From assembly GCA_015179125.1 (NCBI GenBank), contig WHVA01000240.1:1-64000 (forward strand): DNA of 64,000 nucleotides. The letters run 5' to 3'. Positions 9,583-21,573 of this stretch are shown one piece after another. A program made the translations under genes and the position numbers. Below the pieces are notes generated by a model. It was not told the origin of the DNA, ran no database searches, and saw nothing but the letters and a program-made list of their open reading frames with translations. The DNA comes from Gautieria morchelliformis (lineage: Eukaryota > Basidiomycota > Agaricomycetes > Gomphales > Gomphaceae). Each line of letters opens with the position of its first letter. The stretch's first letter is position 1.

Positions 9583-10460
9583 ATGACGGTCAGGGCTTGG
9601 AATACTCGAGCTCAAGCCGCAAGAGCTCAAGGACACACGCCATTGACAATGAGAGGGCTGATGCAATGGCCAAACAGGTGCAGGATGCACTGCACCGGAA
9701 TGCCCTCACGGGCCACAAGCATGAGCATATCGCATCGCAGCTCAATAATATTGCGTCTGCCCTCATGGAGTTTGGCAAGGAACTCCACCAGATCGAGGAG
9801 ATCTGGCAACGGGATGCTGCCACACTGGAGGATGTCCAGACAGCCCTCCACTCGCGTGGGGAACACGGGATGCCAGGTCAAACCTCGCGCCAGTCCGCAA
9901 CCAGTGAACCTGGCCATGACATGGAAGACCCACGCTGAAAAGAACTGGACTGGCAGCGAATGCCGCCGCCAGCTGCCCTAGTCGAACAGGATGTACGGTT
10001 CAGAAATGAACCCCAAGGAGAACCGGCTGCCCCTGTGGACAGCCCTAAGATGATCCAACAGATCATCAGAGAGCAGATTGCCTCAGAGCCAGACTCTGAA
10101 GCAACAACAGGGAGCCCAGAGCTCGACGCTGCGCACTGGCAGCAGAAAGAGGCCGCAGCTGCGCACCGCCATACGCGGGCCCTTGAACTGCTAGCCAGAA
10201 ACGCTGAGGAAGCGGTGGCCCAGAGCCACGCCACTCAGCAGCCCGACAAGCAGCTTGCGTGCACTGTGCAGGAAGCACGACAAGCGTGCACAGCCTACAA
10301 CAGCAGGCTGTGTATCTGCAACGCAGGGCTGACGGGGAACACCCAGCACAGGACCCCCCCAGATCCGAGAGCACAAAATGCTCCCGATCCTGACCCTGGC
10401 CCGGGTCCCACTAGGGCATACAACAGCCTGCCCCATGCGGCATCACAGCCACATGAATGA
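9583..10460 (+). pseudogene. gag-type protein, coiled-coil segment
   Basis: Continues the element after LTR-A. Two adjoining frames, 9597-9938 and 9960-10460, encode helical, Gln/Ala/Glu-rich sequence: AMAKQVQDALHRNALTG, ASQLNNIASALMEFGKELHQ, then KMIQQIIREQIASEPDSEA and a segment rich in Ala and Gln (AEEAVAQSHATQQPDKQL). A stop at about 9937 separates them and the second ends just before the frame at 10464. I read this as the N-terminal coiled-coil part of gag. Such helical stretches are common before the gag core in basidiomycete LTR elements. Exact family unknown. Confidence 0.45.
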
Positions 10461-10463
10461 TCC

Positions 10464-11443
10464 ATGGCCCTGACTGAAGGGCAGGGCATACTGGATCAGG
10501 CAGATGGCTCCCATGCGCCATACGACAGGATCACATGGATGATCCACATGGCGCTAGCAGACATGGCCGACACAGACCCTGAAAAGTCTGTGCTAGCAAA
10601 AGCCGGCGTGAAGCTGGAACACCCCGAGCCATACGCTGGGGGATCTGACCTTGAAGAGTTTGAGATCTTTGTTGCAGCCATCCTACGATGGCTGAAAATG
10701 AATTGCCTCCTAGGGCCAACCAGCGTAGACATGCAGGTTGGCTACGGGGGCACTCACCTGACTGGTGAATCCCAGGAGTGGTTCCTCCGAAACATGGAAT
10801 GTTTCGACCGCCAGGTCCGCAATTGGACCCTGGAAACAGTGATGCAGGGCCTTCAAAAATATTAGTTGATCAGGAACACAGGATGAATGTAGGATGGGAG
10901 GATCCACTGGCAATCATCCACCTGGACGACTGTGGCACTTGCATGGCGTACGCCACACACTTATGGGCCGCAACGAGCACCCGAAAGGTGAAGCTGAAGG
11001 ATGAGGACATCAGCGACACCATCGACGCGGCCTGGGGATGGTACCCAAGGGCCATCACGCATGACAGGTGAGTGGAGGCCTTACGGGACATCCATGACCT
11101 CAAAAAAGAGGTCAAGGACCTAGAACGTGCAGTCGAAAGCCACAATGACATGCTCGACACCGAGCGCACCAAAGTAAAAGAGCTAGAGGAGCAGCTTAAG
11201 GCGCTCCAGCTCACACACGCAGCCTCAAAAAGGCCGCGCCAGGACCAGGCCACTGACTCAGTGGCCAGTCCATCATCACCTCGCCTGACGGCACCCTTGC
11301 CAGCATGCACAGTCTTGGGACTGGCATCCCGAATATCGGCCCCCACCCCAACATCAACAGAGGGGCTGAGCGTGCTGTCCAATGTGGCATACGATGACAT
11401 CCTGGACAGATGGGAGACCGACTCCTCTGTCTGGAAGACTTGA
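10464..11443 (+). pseudogene. gag-type protein, core and C-terminal coiled coil
   Basis: Frame 10464-10865 contains a retrotransposon gag core: VKLEHPEPYAGGSDLEEFEI, AAILRWLKMN, a VGYGGTHLTGESQEWFLRNM block and WTLETVMQGLQKY. The pattern of a peptide that begins with a binding segment, then tryptophan-rich helices ending in an AQEWF-like motif is typical of gag from fungal LTR elements. A stop at 10863 breaks the frame. It continues as LIRNTG and, in another frame, as a helical region to 11071, then 11072-11443 with a clear coiled coil (LKKEVKDLERAVESHNDMLD, KVKELEEQLKALQ). There is no zinc knuckle. Several stops show decay. Confidence 0.6.
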
Positions 11444-11449
11444 GACCAG

Positions 11450-12150
11450 GCAGGTGAGAGCCGCAGCACCCCTGCCACTCACTCACACCCAGCTTGACCA
11501 TGAGCTCGCAAGCATCTGGCCACCCCCACCGGCTGATGACCCGGCTGTCGAGGCCATGCTCCGTGAGGACACCAGCCCCAACGACCAGGTGGAAACCCCC
11601 GCTGTGGGTGAGGCAGAGCTGTCACACCCAAATGTCAAGATTGGTTTTCAGGCGTTAATATCGTGTATTAGTGAACACAGCGAATGCCTGAATAACTTGT
11701 GCGAATAAGTATGCCGTTCGGCGAATAGGTGAACCAATGAATGTCCACAAGGTAAGAGGGTTTGCCTAAACGGGGTCACCCTATCTACAGTCATAGCGAA
11801 ATGGCCTGTGACTCTTGACGATGTAATGTGCAAGGTCTCACGGAAGGGCTGTCTAAGTCTCGACAATCCCTTCGCTGGCGAAGGTACTCCTTCGGAGCCC
11901 TTCGCCAACAGCGCAGAAAATGGTTCGAAGGCTAAGGTAACAAAGATGAAGTATGAGAACTCACCAGTGATGCCTAAGTCCTCTGCTGGTCGAAGATATA
12001 AATCTCCAAGAGGAGGCTTAAGACGATGTCCACGGCGAGGTCAAAGCTGCACAAGATGAACGACGTATGATAATTGAACTGGGGAATATACATGCGAATG
12101 TAAACTATTTGTATCGAATGCTCGTAAGGAATCAGCAAATAGGAAAGAGA
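11450..12150. other. end of gag region and unassigned DNA
   Basis: A short frame to 11708 (with DHELASIWPPPPADDPAVEAM) may be the end of gag. From about 11700 to 12150 I see no coding motif. Words such as TTCGCTGGCGAAGG and CCTTCGGAGCCCTTCGCC form small hairpins near 11870-11905. Confidence 0.4.
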
Positions 12151-12904
12151 CCGTCACAAGTCAGGGTTGGATAGGGGTGCGCAGTCATGATACAACATAG
12201 ATGAAATAAACATACAATAGAATGTGAGAAGAGGGAGAACATGAAATGACGGAGAGTAAAGGTGGCGAAGGCACTTATGGACAAAACCATGTCTTGGGAC
12301 CTGCATACATGCTACCCTGCACGGACTCTTGGTCTACTGGGTTGATTCTGCACAACCTATGGAAGGGATGTCCTGCGAACACACCTTGACCATACGAACG
12401 CCCAATGGGGTTGGATTAAGAAGATGATGGGGTTAATGATGAACCATCATGCCGGGTGAATGGTATCGATCGTATTTGAGGGCGTGCCTGCTGGCAAATG
12501 ATGCAAGCAGCGAATAGTCGTTCGGCGAAATGAAAGGAAGGGCGAACAGAGGTGACATAGGGAGGGAGAGGTCGAGTTGGAGGGCGAAGCCGAGCGAACA
12601 CTGAGGAGGAGTAGCGAAAGGGAAAATGGGGATACCAAGGTGCAGGAAATACACAGGTCATGACAATCCAGTTATCAGAACACCATCGGAGGAGGGTTGA
12701 GCAGAGGAGGTGGTAGGCCCAGTGATGACTGCCGAGTCAGTCCCAAGACGTCGATTGTGCGTTTGACGGCGTGGCTATGGTAGTTGGCGCGAACAGCGAG
12801 AATTGGTTGCTGAACATGACAATGGTGATCGGAACGAACATGAAGGTGGGGTGAGAAATAGGGAAACTGAGCTTCTGAGTATGGGAAATAAATGCGTCAT
12901 GACA
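12151..12904 (-). mobile_element. LTR, minus orientation, left arm of an inverted LTR pair
   Basis: On the minus strand it begins TGTCATGACGCATTTATTTCC at 12904 and ends near TTGTGACGG at 12151. It is the inverted, near-identical partner of 13133-13889. The TG start is canonical; the end has drifted from CA. No coding. Flanks give no target duplication. Confidence 0.6.
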
Positions 12905-13132
12905 CCAAACACCTCCGCAGATATGGAGGTGCCCCTGGTGGAGTCTTGTGCTCCACCAGCCCCATACTATGCCGATGTCATTGTATCGGAATCACTAGAG
13001 GACTCCATCTTGGAGGACCTCTATGCCTCTTGAAGTTGTTCATAAAGGGTAAATAACCTATGTACACAGTGCTTAGCTAATACCAGTGGGCCCCTTAGGG
13101 ACCCACTGTACAGTTCATGCATGGGAACCGGC
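12905..13132 (+). pseudogene. tail of the gag-type element and its truncated 3' LTR
   Basis: Only 228 bp separate the two inverted LTRs. The first 127 bp are open on the plus strand and acidic (ADVIVSESLEDSILEDLYAS, then stop). The rest, from 13050, repeats the first 83 bases of the LTR at 7236. This is therefore the 3' end of the element that starts at 7236, cut at 13132 where the next LTR begins. The open stretch could be the end of its polyprotein. Confidence 0.5.
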
Positions 13133-13889
13133 TGTCATGACACGTTTATTTCCCATACTCAGAAGCTCAGTTTCCCTATTTTTCTCACCCCATCTTCGTG
13201 TTCGTTCCGATCACCATTGTTATGTTCGGCAACCAACTCTCACTGTTTGCGCCAACTACCATAGCCGCACCATCAAACGCACTCTCGACGTCCTGAGACT
13301 GGCTCGGCAGACATCACTGGGCCTACCACCTCCTCTGCTCGACCCTCTTCCGATGGTGCCCGAATAGTTGGGTTGTCATGACCTGTGCATTTCCTGCACC
13401 TTGGTATCCCCATTTTCCCTTTCGCTACTCCTCCCCAGTATTCGCTCGGCTTCGCCCTCCACCTTGACCTCTCCTCCCCTATGTCACCTCTGTTCGCCCT
13501 TCCTTGCATTTCGCCGAACGGCTATTCGCTGCTCGCATCATTCGCCAGCAGGCACACCATCAAAAATGATTGATACCATTCACCCGGCATGATGGTCCAT
13601 CATTAACCCCATCGTCTTCTTAAATCCAACCCCATTGGGCGTTCGTATGGTCAGAGTATGTTCGCAGGACATCCCCTCCATAGGCCGTGCGGAATCAACC
13701 CAGTAGACCAAGAGTCCATGCAGGGTAGCATGTACGCGGGTCCCAAGACATGGTTTTGTCCATAAATGCCTTCACCACCTCTACTCTCCGTCGTTTCATG
13801 TTTTCCCCCTTCTTACATTCTATTGTATGTTTATTTCATCTATGTTATATCATGACTGCGCACCCCTACCCAACCCTGACTCGTGACGG
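13133..13889 (+). mobile_element. LTR, plus orientation, right arm of an inverted LTR pair
   Basis: Starts TGTCATGACACGTTTATTTCC and ends near CTCGTGACGG. It is the inverted copy of 12151-12904 (about 755 bp each) and directly abuts the 2.2-kb duplicated block that begins near 13893. An internal TGTCATGACCTG word at 13374 resembles the LTR start, hinting at an internal duplication. No coding sequence. Confidence 0.6.
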
Positions 13890-13892
13890 CCT

Positions 13893-16130
13893 ATGGCTGA
13901 GAGGGGATGCTAGTTACAAGGTATATGCCAAAGGGATTTGCGGGGAAAGACCTATGTATTACGATCATTCTAGCTGGCTGGATCAAAAAAAAAGGGGGGA
14001 AAGATTTACAGATGCTAATGGATTATCAATTATCGATTAGTACCCGGTGTCAGTATACGAATAAACTTTTTCAAACGTCTTATCGCAGGGTGACCGACTA
14101 ATATATATACATGAATACCTGCTAGTAATTATAATACGCAACACTGTGCGTCCAAACAAAGCGATCGATAGACAGACTCGTCGAGCTGAGCACATATATC
14201 CGTCCCGAAACGCAACCGTTGCAAGGTACGGTCAATATAGTATCTACTACGGCGCCGCCAATGCCATCACCTGCCAATGCATTGTTTCACGGCAGCCACA
14301 GGCGGCTTAACATCCTTGGAAGAGATACTCTGCATGCGTATGCCTGACAACGTATAGCTTGCGTTCTGACCACTGTGAAGTCTTGCAGAACCGTAGTGGT
14401 TGAACATATTGAGAAGCAGACGGCAGCCCATAGTGCAAGGTATTGCAAATCCCAATCTTGAAATGATGTCACTACCATCTCTTCTGATCAAAAAGGAGAG
14501 TGACCTACCCAATGGGCATTAGGTCAAGACCACGAGGCGCCAGGTAAAACGCCAGCAAGTTCATAAGATGCACAGCCAAGATACTGCGAAGCACACGTCA
14601 CTATGGTGCCGGAGCAAGAAGACATTAATATTACCAGAAAAAGTAGATTAAACTAGCTCAATGTCAGAGGGACTAGACGAAAATGTTTAGACAGACAAAA
14701 GGCTGACCTGTCTTGGACGAGGCGCTTCAGTTGGGATGAAGCAATTTCGTTCCTGTACCTGTCCCATAGTTTGTAGAGCATGAGAAGGCATAGGACGACT
14801 TCGCTTGCAAGGGAAGAAACGAAGCATGCCGCTAAATTTCTCGACGCCGAAGGACTGTAGCAGCCAGTCAAGTTGTCAACAGAAGGTAACCCCACGCCTG
14901 TCGGACGATTAGATAGAAATGATCGGGCGGAATGTTGATGTGGGGGTCCTCACCAGCCGACATGTAGAACCCAAAAAGCACTATAGTGACAGCAGTTGTA
15001 ATCAATTGGAAACCAACCATGCCATATAAAAGTTGTTTGTTGCGATTATACACAGCATAGACCTGTGAATCAATTACGTCCCAGTGTCTGAATGTATGCA
15101 ATAGAGAACATACACGGGCCAGTAGAATGACTGGATTGCTTAAGGTTAGTCATATTTACAGTAAAATAACATGTATGAACTTGTATGTACTCACTGTCTA
15201 CACTGACAATTGCAATTAAAACGCTGGTACTTGTGTCAATCCGAGTCCATACAATGCATCAAAGATGGACGCACGACACAGCTTCCAACCAAATATAGGC
15301 ACTGCAGCTGGAGTAATAACATTCTAATGTGGTGTTATAATACTAACATTTTCTGCACTTACAACTGTGAACGGAGAAATTGATAAGCATCATATCACAT
15401 TGATCACGTTAATCTTACGCGCACACCTTATTCGGCAGGGATCCATGAAACGTCACTTCATCGCGACAGTGTCTGTTAACTTCATATGGAGAGTCGAAGA
15501 CACAGACGCACCTGTGACTTGAATGATAAGCGAGGAAACTCCGAAATAACGATTCTATGGGCATTGAGAGTTTTATGCTCGTATGCTTCAAGAAAATCAC
15601 AGGCAGTACAGACTGACCCATAGAAACAGTAGCTTTCCCAATGTGCGCGGGCCCCTCCAAATATTCATGACCTGAATTTTGTTTCAGAGATAAGATGGCG
15701 ACTTGCAAACGCCGAACTAACCTCAGCATCGAATGTTATAGCTGTCTGGTATTAGTGAATGGTTTCGAACAACAAAAATTCCCCTCACCATGGTCATACA
15801 GGAGGACCACCAACGATGCGAGCATTGAGTACTCCGTAAGGGTTAGGTCTGCTTAAGAACGCATTAATTAGATGTATCCATCTCTTGCGTATTAGCACTG
15901 GCCTGATTTTGCCATTGTAACAAATGATTGAGAAGCGACAGACATTGTACACACAAGAATGAGGTAGGTAGATTCTAGGTAAAGAGGGACTGTGACTGTT
16001 AATTATTATACCTGGACTTGACATTATTGATATGATGTCGTTAGCCATCATTTGCGATACCGACTCAATGACCTCGATATTATTGATATGCAGTCGTTAT
16101 CCATCATTTGCGATACCCACTCACCATGAA
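13893..16130. repeat. 2.2-kb duplicated block, copy 1 (partner 27941-30148)
   Basis: Starts with GAGAGGGGATGCTAGTTA and runs to CCATCATTTGCGAT. The same sequence, with scattered substitutions and small indels, lies at 27941-30148 in the same orientation. The block contains a DUF6533-type gene on the minus strand and about 370 bp downstream of it. The two copies flank the inverted-repeat complex and the hAT element. Confidence 0.85.
14267..16051 (-). CDS. DUF6533-type seven-helix membrane protein, copy 1
   Basis: Minus-strand gene in many short exons. A likely first exon starts at 16051 (MMANDIISIMSSP). Then come EYSMLASLVVLLYDH (near 15830-15790) and ITFDAEV, the DUF6533 signature YD-x-L-T-x-D-x-E. 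Next are MNIWRGPRTLGKLLFLW and CSAYIWLEAVSCVHL (with an in-frame stop). A 51-base intron joins VILLAR to VYAVYNRNKQLLYGMVG, and a 55-base intron joins FYMSA to GVGLPSVDNLTGC. Then ASEVVLCLLMLYKLWDRYRN, LKRLVQD, HLMNLLAFYLAP and a last exon with CTMGCRLLLNM, stop at 14267. The order and spacing match seven-helix DUF6533 proteins, a large basidiomycete family of unknown role. One stop in the fourth segment and uncertain joins leave open whether it is active. Confidence 0.6.
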
Positions 16131-17702
16131 GTTCAATCGTTGTATAAACAATGCGCGCGTGAGCTTTGAGTACTTAGGCGATGCCTAGAGAACTCGTCAA
16201 TTAAAGGGTCGATCTCGAGTGAGGCGTGACAGCCGATTCCTGACAGCGAACGAGGGTTGCCGCTGTATAAGATATCCAGGTATCCGTTCAAGTGGCCTAT
16301 ATTCCCGGCATTGACCAAAGTGACTGTCCTATTGGTATAGTTCTGGACCCTGGTGCCACGACTCTCTTTGCAAACATTGGACGGTAATTGCCTTGATTGA
16401 AGAAAGAGATGCTGTTTGTGGGTCAGATTCGCAGCCCGATCGACTCCGACCAAGATAGGCATGCATCTTGAAGCTTGAACTTCTCATCGCCTCAAGGCAC
16501 TCAAATGCCTCTACCAAACAAATTTGAGTACGGATTACAATAGAAGTGTGTTCACGACTTCCAAGTAGCTTTCTGAGTACGGGCCACTGGCACATGATGC
16601 TGGGAAAGCAGTACTGTGGCTAATACTTCGGTTCTCGAGCGTTCCCGACGCGACAAGAGGGTTGAAGGAACTGAGCCAGCTCGGATATATTGGGCCTATC
16701 TGGTACCATTCATTCACTCGTGTATCACCTGCTGGCGGTGATGATCATCTTCTCGTGCTCTAGTAGAGTCCTCTGATGGCAGGGTTCCCGGTTGAACGTT
16801 AAACTGTAGGTACTTACCATGGGACTTAGAGACCGAGTACGTGATCTAATAAGCCAGAGATGGTCACTATAAGATGCAGGTACGTATACATAATATGCCT
16901 CCGGTGAAAGCCTTTGGATGTTCAACTTAAAATGATTGACTGCCATTCTTCAGTGGTTTTCAGTAGCCCGTCCCACCTCCTGCCACTCCAGTGCTTCACT
17001 CTGTTCCCTCTGGCGAGACAATCTTGGTCTGATTTTGTAACTCGCCACAACACTCAGTTGGTGCTGTCCTCTTCCTCCACGTCCCCTGTCCTTGAAATTC
17101 CAACACGTGCACTGTTATGAAATCCGAGGGTGTAATTAGCTCAGTATTCTACGATTGCACACTGGAAGAGATGCTATAATTTGGCTATAAGGGCAACCTA
17201 GGCAGACACTACACTCAAGCACCCGTCCATTATATTACATACAGGGTCAATATCGAGTGAGGCGTGACAGCCAATTCCTGACAGCAGCGAACGAGGGTTT
17301 CCCCGTACATTAAGGTTTGGAGCTGGATGTCCAGGTATCGGGCAAGTTATCTCAAGTGGCTAAATTCCCGCCAAATATCAAACTATCAATCCATACCGGG
17401 ATTGACCACAGTGGTATAATTCTGCACCTTGGTGCCACGACTGTCTTGGCAAACATTGGACGGCAATTGTCTCGATTGAAGAAAGAGAGAGATACTTACA
17501 TCGAAAATGGTGTCCAGCATGAAGCGTTCGTCTGGTGAACCAGATTCGCACTGGCAGCCCGATCGACTCCGCTGAGATTTGCATGCATCTTGAACTTCTC
17601 ATCGCCCCAGGCGCTCAAACCCCTCTACCAAACAAATTCTAGTACAGATTAAAATAGAATATCTATCAGTCAAAATGGCGAGGTGGATGCAGATAGTGTG
17701 TT
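16131..17702. repeat. unassigned DNA with a 350-400 bp direct duplication
   Basis: Two related segments, about 16205-16540 and 17246-17660, share GTGAGGCGTGACAGCC, CTTGGTGCCACGACT, CAAACATTGGACGG and CTCTACCAAACAAATT. They differ by several indels. Open frames on both strands (for example 16133-16462 minus and 17317-17538 plus) follow the repeat but show no motif I know. The stretch between them (16541-17245) shows nothing recognisable. Confidence 0.55.
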
Positions 17703-19409
17703 CACTGTAGAAAGAATACGTGCTATATTTCAGTTCCGCTTGCACTACAGCTAAATTACAGTACCAATTTGTACTGAAATTTAGTCCCCAGTGAAAAGCG
17801 GTTGTGCTGGCATCTGTCGGCATCGGGAAAAATCTGCTCCCTCAAAAAAAAGTCCGGCCAGAGCAGATAAGTGAGACAATAGCAGCTGAGAGCAGAGTGT
17901 GAGTGCCGGGAACGTACTGTTTCGAGTAGTTCAATCTGTCGTAGTCTGCATAAATCAGTTAAAATAGGCTTTTGAAAAAAGCAGATCAGAGCATATTTAG
18001 AAATTTTACTGAAAGCAGATTAGAGCACATTAGAAAATATATCTATTACTAGCAACTGGCTACAAAACAGATTCTAGCAGTGTCTGTCCACCGCTCATCA
18101 TCGAATACAACAAACAGCCGTAATCACTGAAAAATGTGCAGTCTACGCAAGGGCTGTTAACGGTGCACACCTGTGATTAAGGCTGACCACTCACCATAGC
18201 CAGACAGAAGGCAGCTGCGACACGGCACATAGCTGTTACCTGAATGGTTGCACCTGCTTTTGATCTTTCTGCACTGATCGCAAGCCGCACGATAGCGTTA
18301 ACTATGATATGGTCAAACTAATTATGTCGAGGAAAATTGCTCACCCCTCGACGTTCGCCGCTGCTCAACTTTGTCCCCACGGTACGTCTGGCATGAGTCA
18401 CCATCAGTGGTGTGGTATTGGTGGGCTGTATGTATACGGGAAGTGCCTGATCACCCTGCGGCTCCAGACGCAGTGTGTCCATATCCAAACCTGACCTGTG
18501 CACGGGTGCGGGTGCAGGCGGGCACGTCAACACCACGACTGGCTACCGGCTCGTTGCACGCACTGGGATTGGGATATTGGGACTCAGCCTGCCACGCGAA
18601 GAAGCAAGGCCACTGTCGGGAAGATCGCACAGCGCAGTGGGTGCAATGGGCAGGCTGCATCCTCAGCTGCAGCTGTGCAGGTGCGCTGCTGGGTGACGGT
18701 GCACGGAGGGAGGATGGCGAGGTTGATGTGAATGTGTGTGGGGAGCGCTGGACCGGGCTCTCAGCTGGATGGGTATCTTGTAGGCAGCTCTAATGGGGGG
18801 ATACGGAGGAGGGTGGTGGGTGAGACCATGGTTGAACGTTGAACGTTGATGGGGGGATGGAAGAAGTGGGGGATGTGGTGAGAGGAGAGAAAGAAAGAGC
18901 CCTTGCATTGCATATATGTGATTTTCCTTCTGTTGGGGTACCGGTACTTGTCGTGATCAATTGCGTGGGGTTTTTCTGGTGCCGAACATTTTTTTTCGTT
19001 GATACTTATAATTGCTGCGCTGACTACAAGCTGAGCAAAGTCCGGACACAGCAAAAGCTAGCAAAAGCAAAGTAGCATTTACAAAATTTTACAAATGTTA
19101 GTCCCCAAGTCACAGTCACAGTCATTTCAGGTAGCTGTATTTCAGTTTTTCGAGTGGGTTTACCAAATACCCAGATTTGAGAGCAGCCTTTGGTGGCACA
19201 TATATAAGCTTGTACGTAGCTTACAAAGAACCAGAGAAATCACTCTTGTGCACCTCTCATTAGGTCTTGCGTCTGCACCTGCGGCACAAGCTCTTCTTAC
19301 AGCCTGCTGATGAGCTTATAGACAATCTTGCCGGTGAAGGTGTCGAAGCGGGCACGGTTCTGTGAAAAGACGGGTGCCTTCGGGATGCCCGTGAACATAC
19401 CTATACGAG

Positions 19410-20280
19410 TACGAGCTGCGTGGGTATGTGAGTCTTAAAAACAAAACACATACTCCATATGAGATGTGGATCGGGAAACATCCTGACATCTCGCACTTGC
19501 GTGAACTTGGCTGCCGTGCCTGTGTCCAGGGGATAACCCAAAAATCTAGAACCGCCTGTGTCATGCATCTTAGTCGGTTACTCGGAAACCTCGAAGGCTT
19601 ATTGCTTCCTAGAGAGACCCACGGGAAAAGCACATATCACTAGGAATGTTGTTGGACGAGAGCCGTGACGGAGGAAAAGGCGAGAAAGCATGCTTTGTGG
19701 AGAGTCAGGACTGCTGCCCACATAAACTCCACCCCTGTGTCATTGCAAACAAGTCCGAATTGCCGCTGGCTGACCCAGATGTCCAATTCCATGGTGAGAT
19801 TGTTGCTGACATCCCTCATGACACACCTGACCTCCGTGCTCACCTGGGCCTGCCTGCGCAAGGGGAGATGCAAGGTGATAAGGTCCTGCAGCGCTTCAGC
19901 TGTGTCCCGCCAGACCTTCTGCTGCCGGCACGGCTTTGTGGCAGCTCGAGTCTGTACTAGACAAAGTTATGAAGGACTTATGCACCAGTAATGCTGCCGC
20001 ACAGTCTCAAGGGGATGCATCCCTTCCTGATGACAGGGTCAGTATCTTGCTCGCTCAATCTGATGATGAGTGAGACTGCGCAGGTGAAGAGACTGACCCG
20101 GAATCTTACCGGCATGTCGGAAGAAAGGGGCTCTCTGTCCAAACACGGGGTTTGGGATCTTGTCCCACATCAGATGTGCCTGTCGATCACTGTGTAATCC
20201 CTTCCAAATGAGTCTACCTCACGAAGAAGGATGAGACTGGTACCCCAAAGCGCTTTAAGACTCGGATTATCAGGGCGGTG
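19410..20280 (+). pseudogene. Ty1/copia integrase-RT fragment in the centre of the inverted repeat
   Basis: Between the arms, plus-strand frames give copia polyprotein pieces in order. THTPYEMWIGKHPDISHLRELGCRA (near 19440-19520) is the end of integrase. NVVFDES-like LLDESRDG (near 19646) follows, then an acidic linker. VWDLVPHQMC and a frame-shifted WVYLTKKDETGTPKRFKTR (near 20150-20265) start the reverse transcriptase. The fragment stops at a GGT run near 20275. Stops and frameshifts are frequent. It is a captured or trapped piece, not a whole element. Confidence 0.75.
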
Positions 20281-20284
20281 GTGG

Positions 20285-20731
20285 TGGTGGTAGGAAGCAA
20301 GGAGCGTGGGAGCTACTTAGTAAGATGGCGGAGTATCAAATGACTTGCAAACAAAAAAAAAAGGTGATGTGAGCTTGATGAGAAACACTAGGCTAATGCT
20401 GTCTCCCGATTGTGCTTGCAGCTTCTATTATTACGAATGTGGGGAAACGTATGCTCTCACAACCCCATGGCTCGGCGCATTTGATGAAATTGTGAGCCTG
20501 GGATGGAGGGCGCAGGCAGGTGAAAAGTGTCTTGGAGTAGGAATTATAAAAAAAATTTATTCGTCATTGACTTTGCATTTTTTCCTGTACCTAAATTTCA
20601 GTACTTGTATAGTACTGATTTTTAGTGCTGTATGAAAGTATTTTTTGAGGACTAAACCTGGTGAAAAGAGGTTATGCTGGGATCGGACATTGTCGGACGC
20701 AAAATCTGCAAACTGTGCTAATCGGGCAGAT
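20285..20731. other. spacer with a diverged copy of the inverted-repeat end
   Basis: No gene. Near 20580-20700, ACCTAAATTTCAGTACTTG, GGACTAAACCTGGTGAAAAG and TTATGCTGGGATCGG resemble the outer 150 bp of the arms, in the orientation of the left arm. It may be the second end of the DNA element whose other end is 24237. Confidence 0.45.
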
Positions 20732-21573
20732 CTGCTCTCAAATCTGCATATTTGGTAAACCCACTCGAAAAACTGAAATACAGCTACCTGAAATGACTGT
20801 GACTGTGACTTGGGGACTAACATTTGTAAAATTTCATAAATGCTACTTTGCTTTTGCTAGCTTTTGCTGTGTCTGGACTTTGCTCAGCTTGTAGTCAGCG
20901 CAGCAACTATAAGTATCAACGAAAAAAAATGTTCGGCACCAGAAAAACCCCACGCAATTGATCACGACAAGTACCGGAACCCCAACAGAAGGAAAATCAC
21001 ATATATGCAACGCAAGGGCTCTTTCTTTCTCTCCTCTCGCCACATCCCCCGCTTCTTCCATCCCCCCATCAACGTTCAACATTCAACCATTGTCTTGCCC
21101 ACCACCCTCCTCCGTATCCCCCCATTAGAGCTGCCTACAAGATACCCATCCAGCTGAGAGCCCGGTCCAGCACTCCCCACACACATTCACATCAACCTCG
21201 CCATCCTCCCTCCGTGCACCGTCACCCAGCAGCACACCTGCACAGCTGCAGCCAAGGATGCAGCCCGCCCATCGCACCCGCTGCGCCCTGCGATCTTCCT
21301 GACAGTGGCCTTGCTTCTTCGTGTGGCAGGCTGAGTCCTGATATCCCAATCCCAGTGCGTGCAACGAGCCAGTAGCCAGTCATGGTGTTGACGTGCCCGC
21401 CTGCACTCGCACCTGTGCCCAGGTCAGGTTTGGATATGGACACACTGCTTCTGGGGCCGCAGGGTGATTGGGCACTTCCCGTATGCATACAGCCCACCAA
21501 TACCACGCCACTGATGGTGACTCATGCCAGACGTACCGTGGGGACAAAGTCGAGCAGTGGCGAACGTCGAGAG

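Larger units (their letters stand above)
7236..13132 (+). mobile_element. gag-only LTR retrotransposon, heavily interrupted
   Basis: Bounded by a 201-bp LTR at 7236 and a truncated copy at 13050-13132. Between them are gag-like frames (7563-7895 and 9583-11640) but no protease, RT, RNase H or integrase. It carries two later insertions: LTR-A at 7918-9503 and an LTR at 12151-12904. It may be a deletion derivative or a non-autonomous element that used another element's enzymes. Its left flank is CCATG; the right flank is lost, so no target duplication can be tested. Confidence 0.5.

Noticed and set aside
10066-10374. Minus-strand frames over the gag region
   Set aside because: Shadows of the GC-rich gag frames; only the plus frames carry gag motifs.
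18371-18793. 140-residue ORF in the left arm of the inverted repeat
   Set aside because: No motif; the inverted copy has several frame differences, so it is not under coding constraint as far as can be seen.
18839-19310. Repeated short ORFs starting LVPKSQSQSFQVAVFQ in both arms
   Set aside because: They are the same non-coding repeat read on opposite strands.
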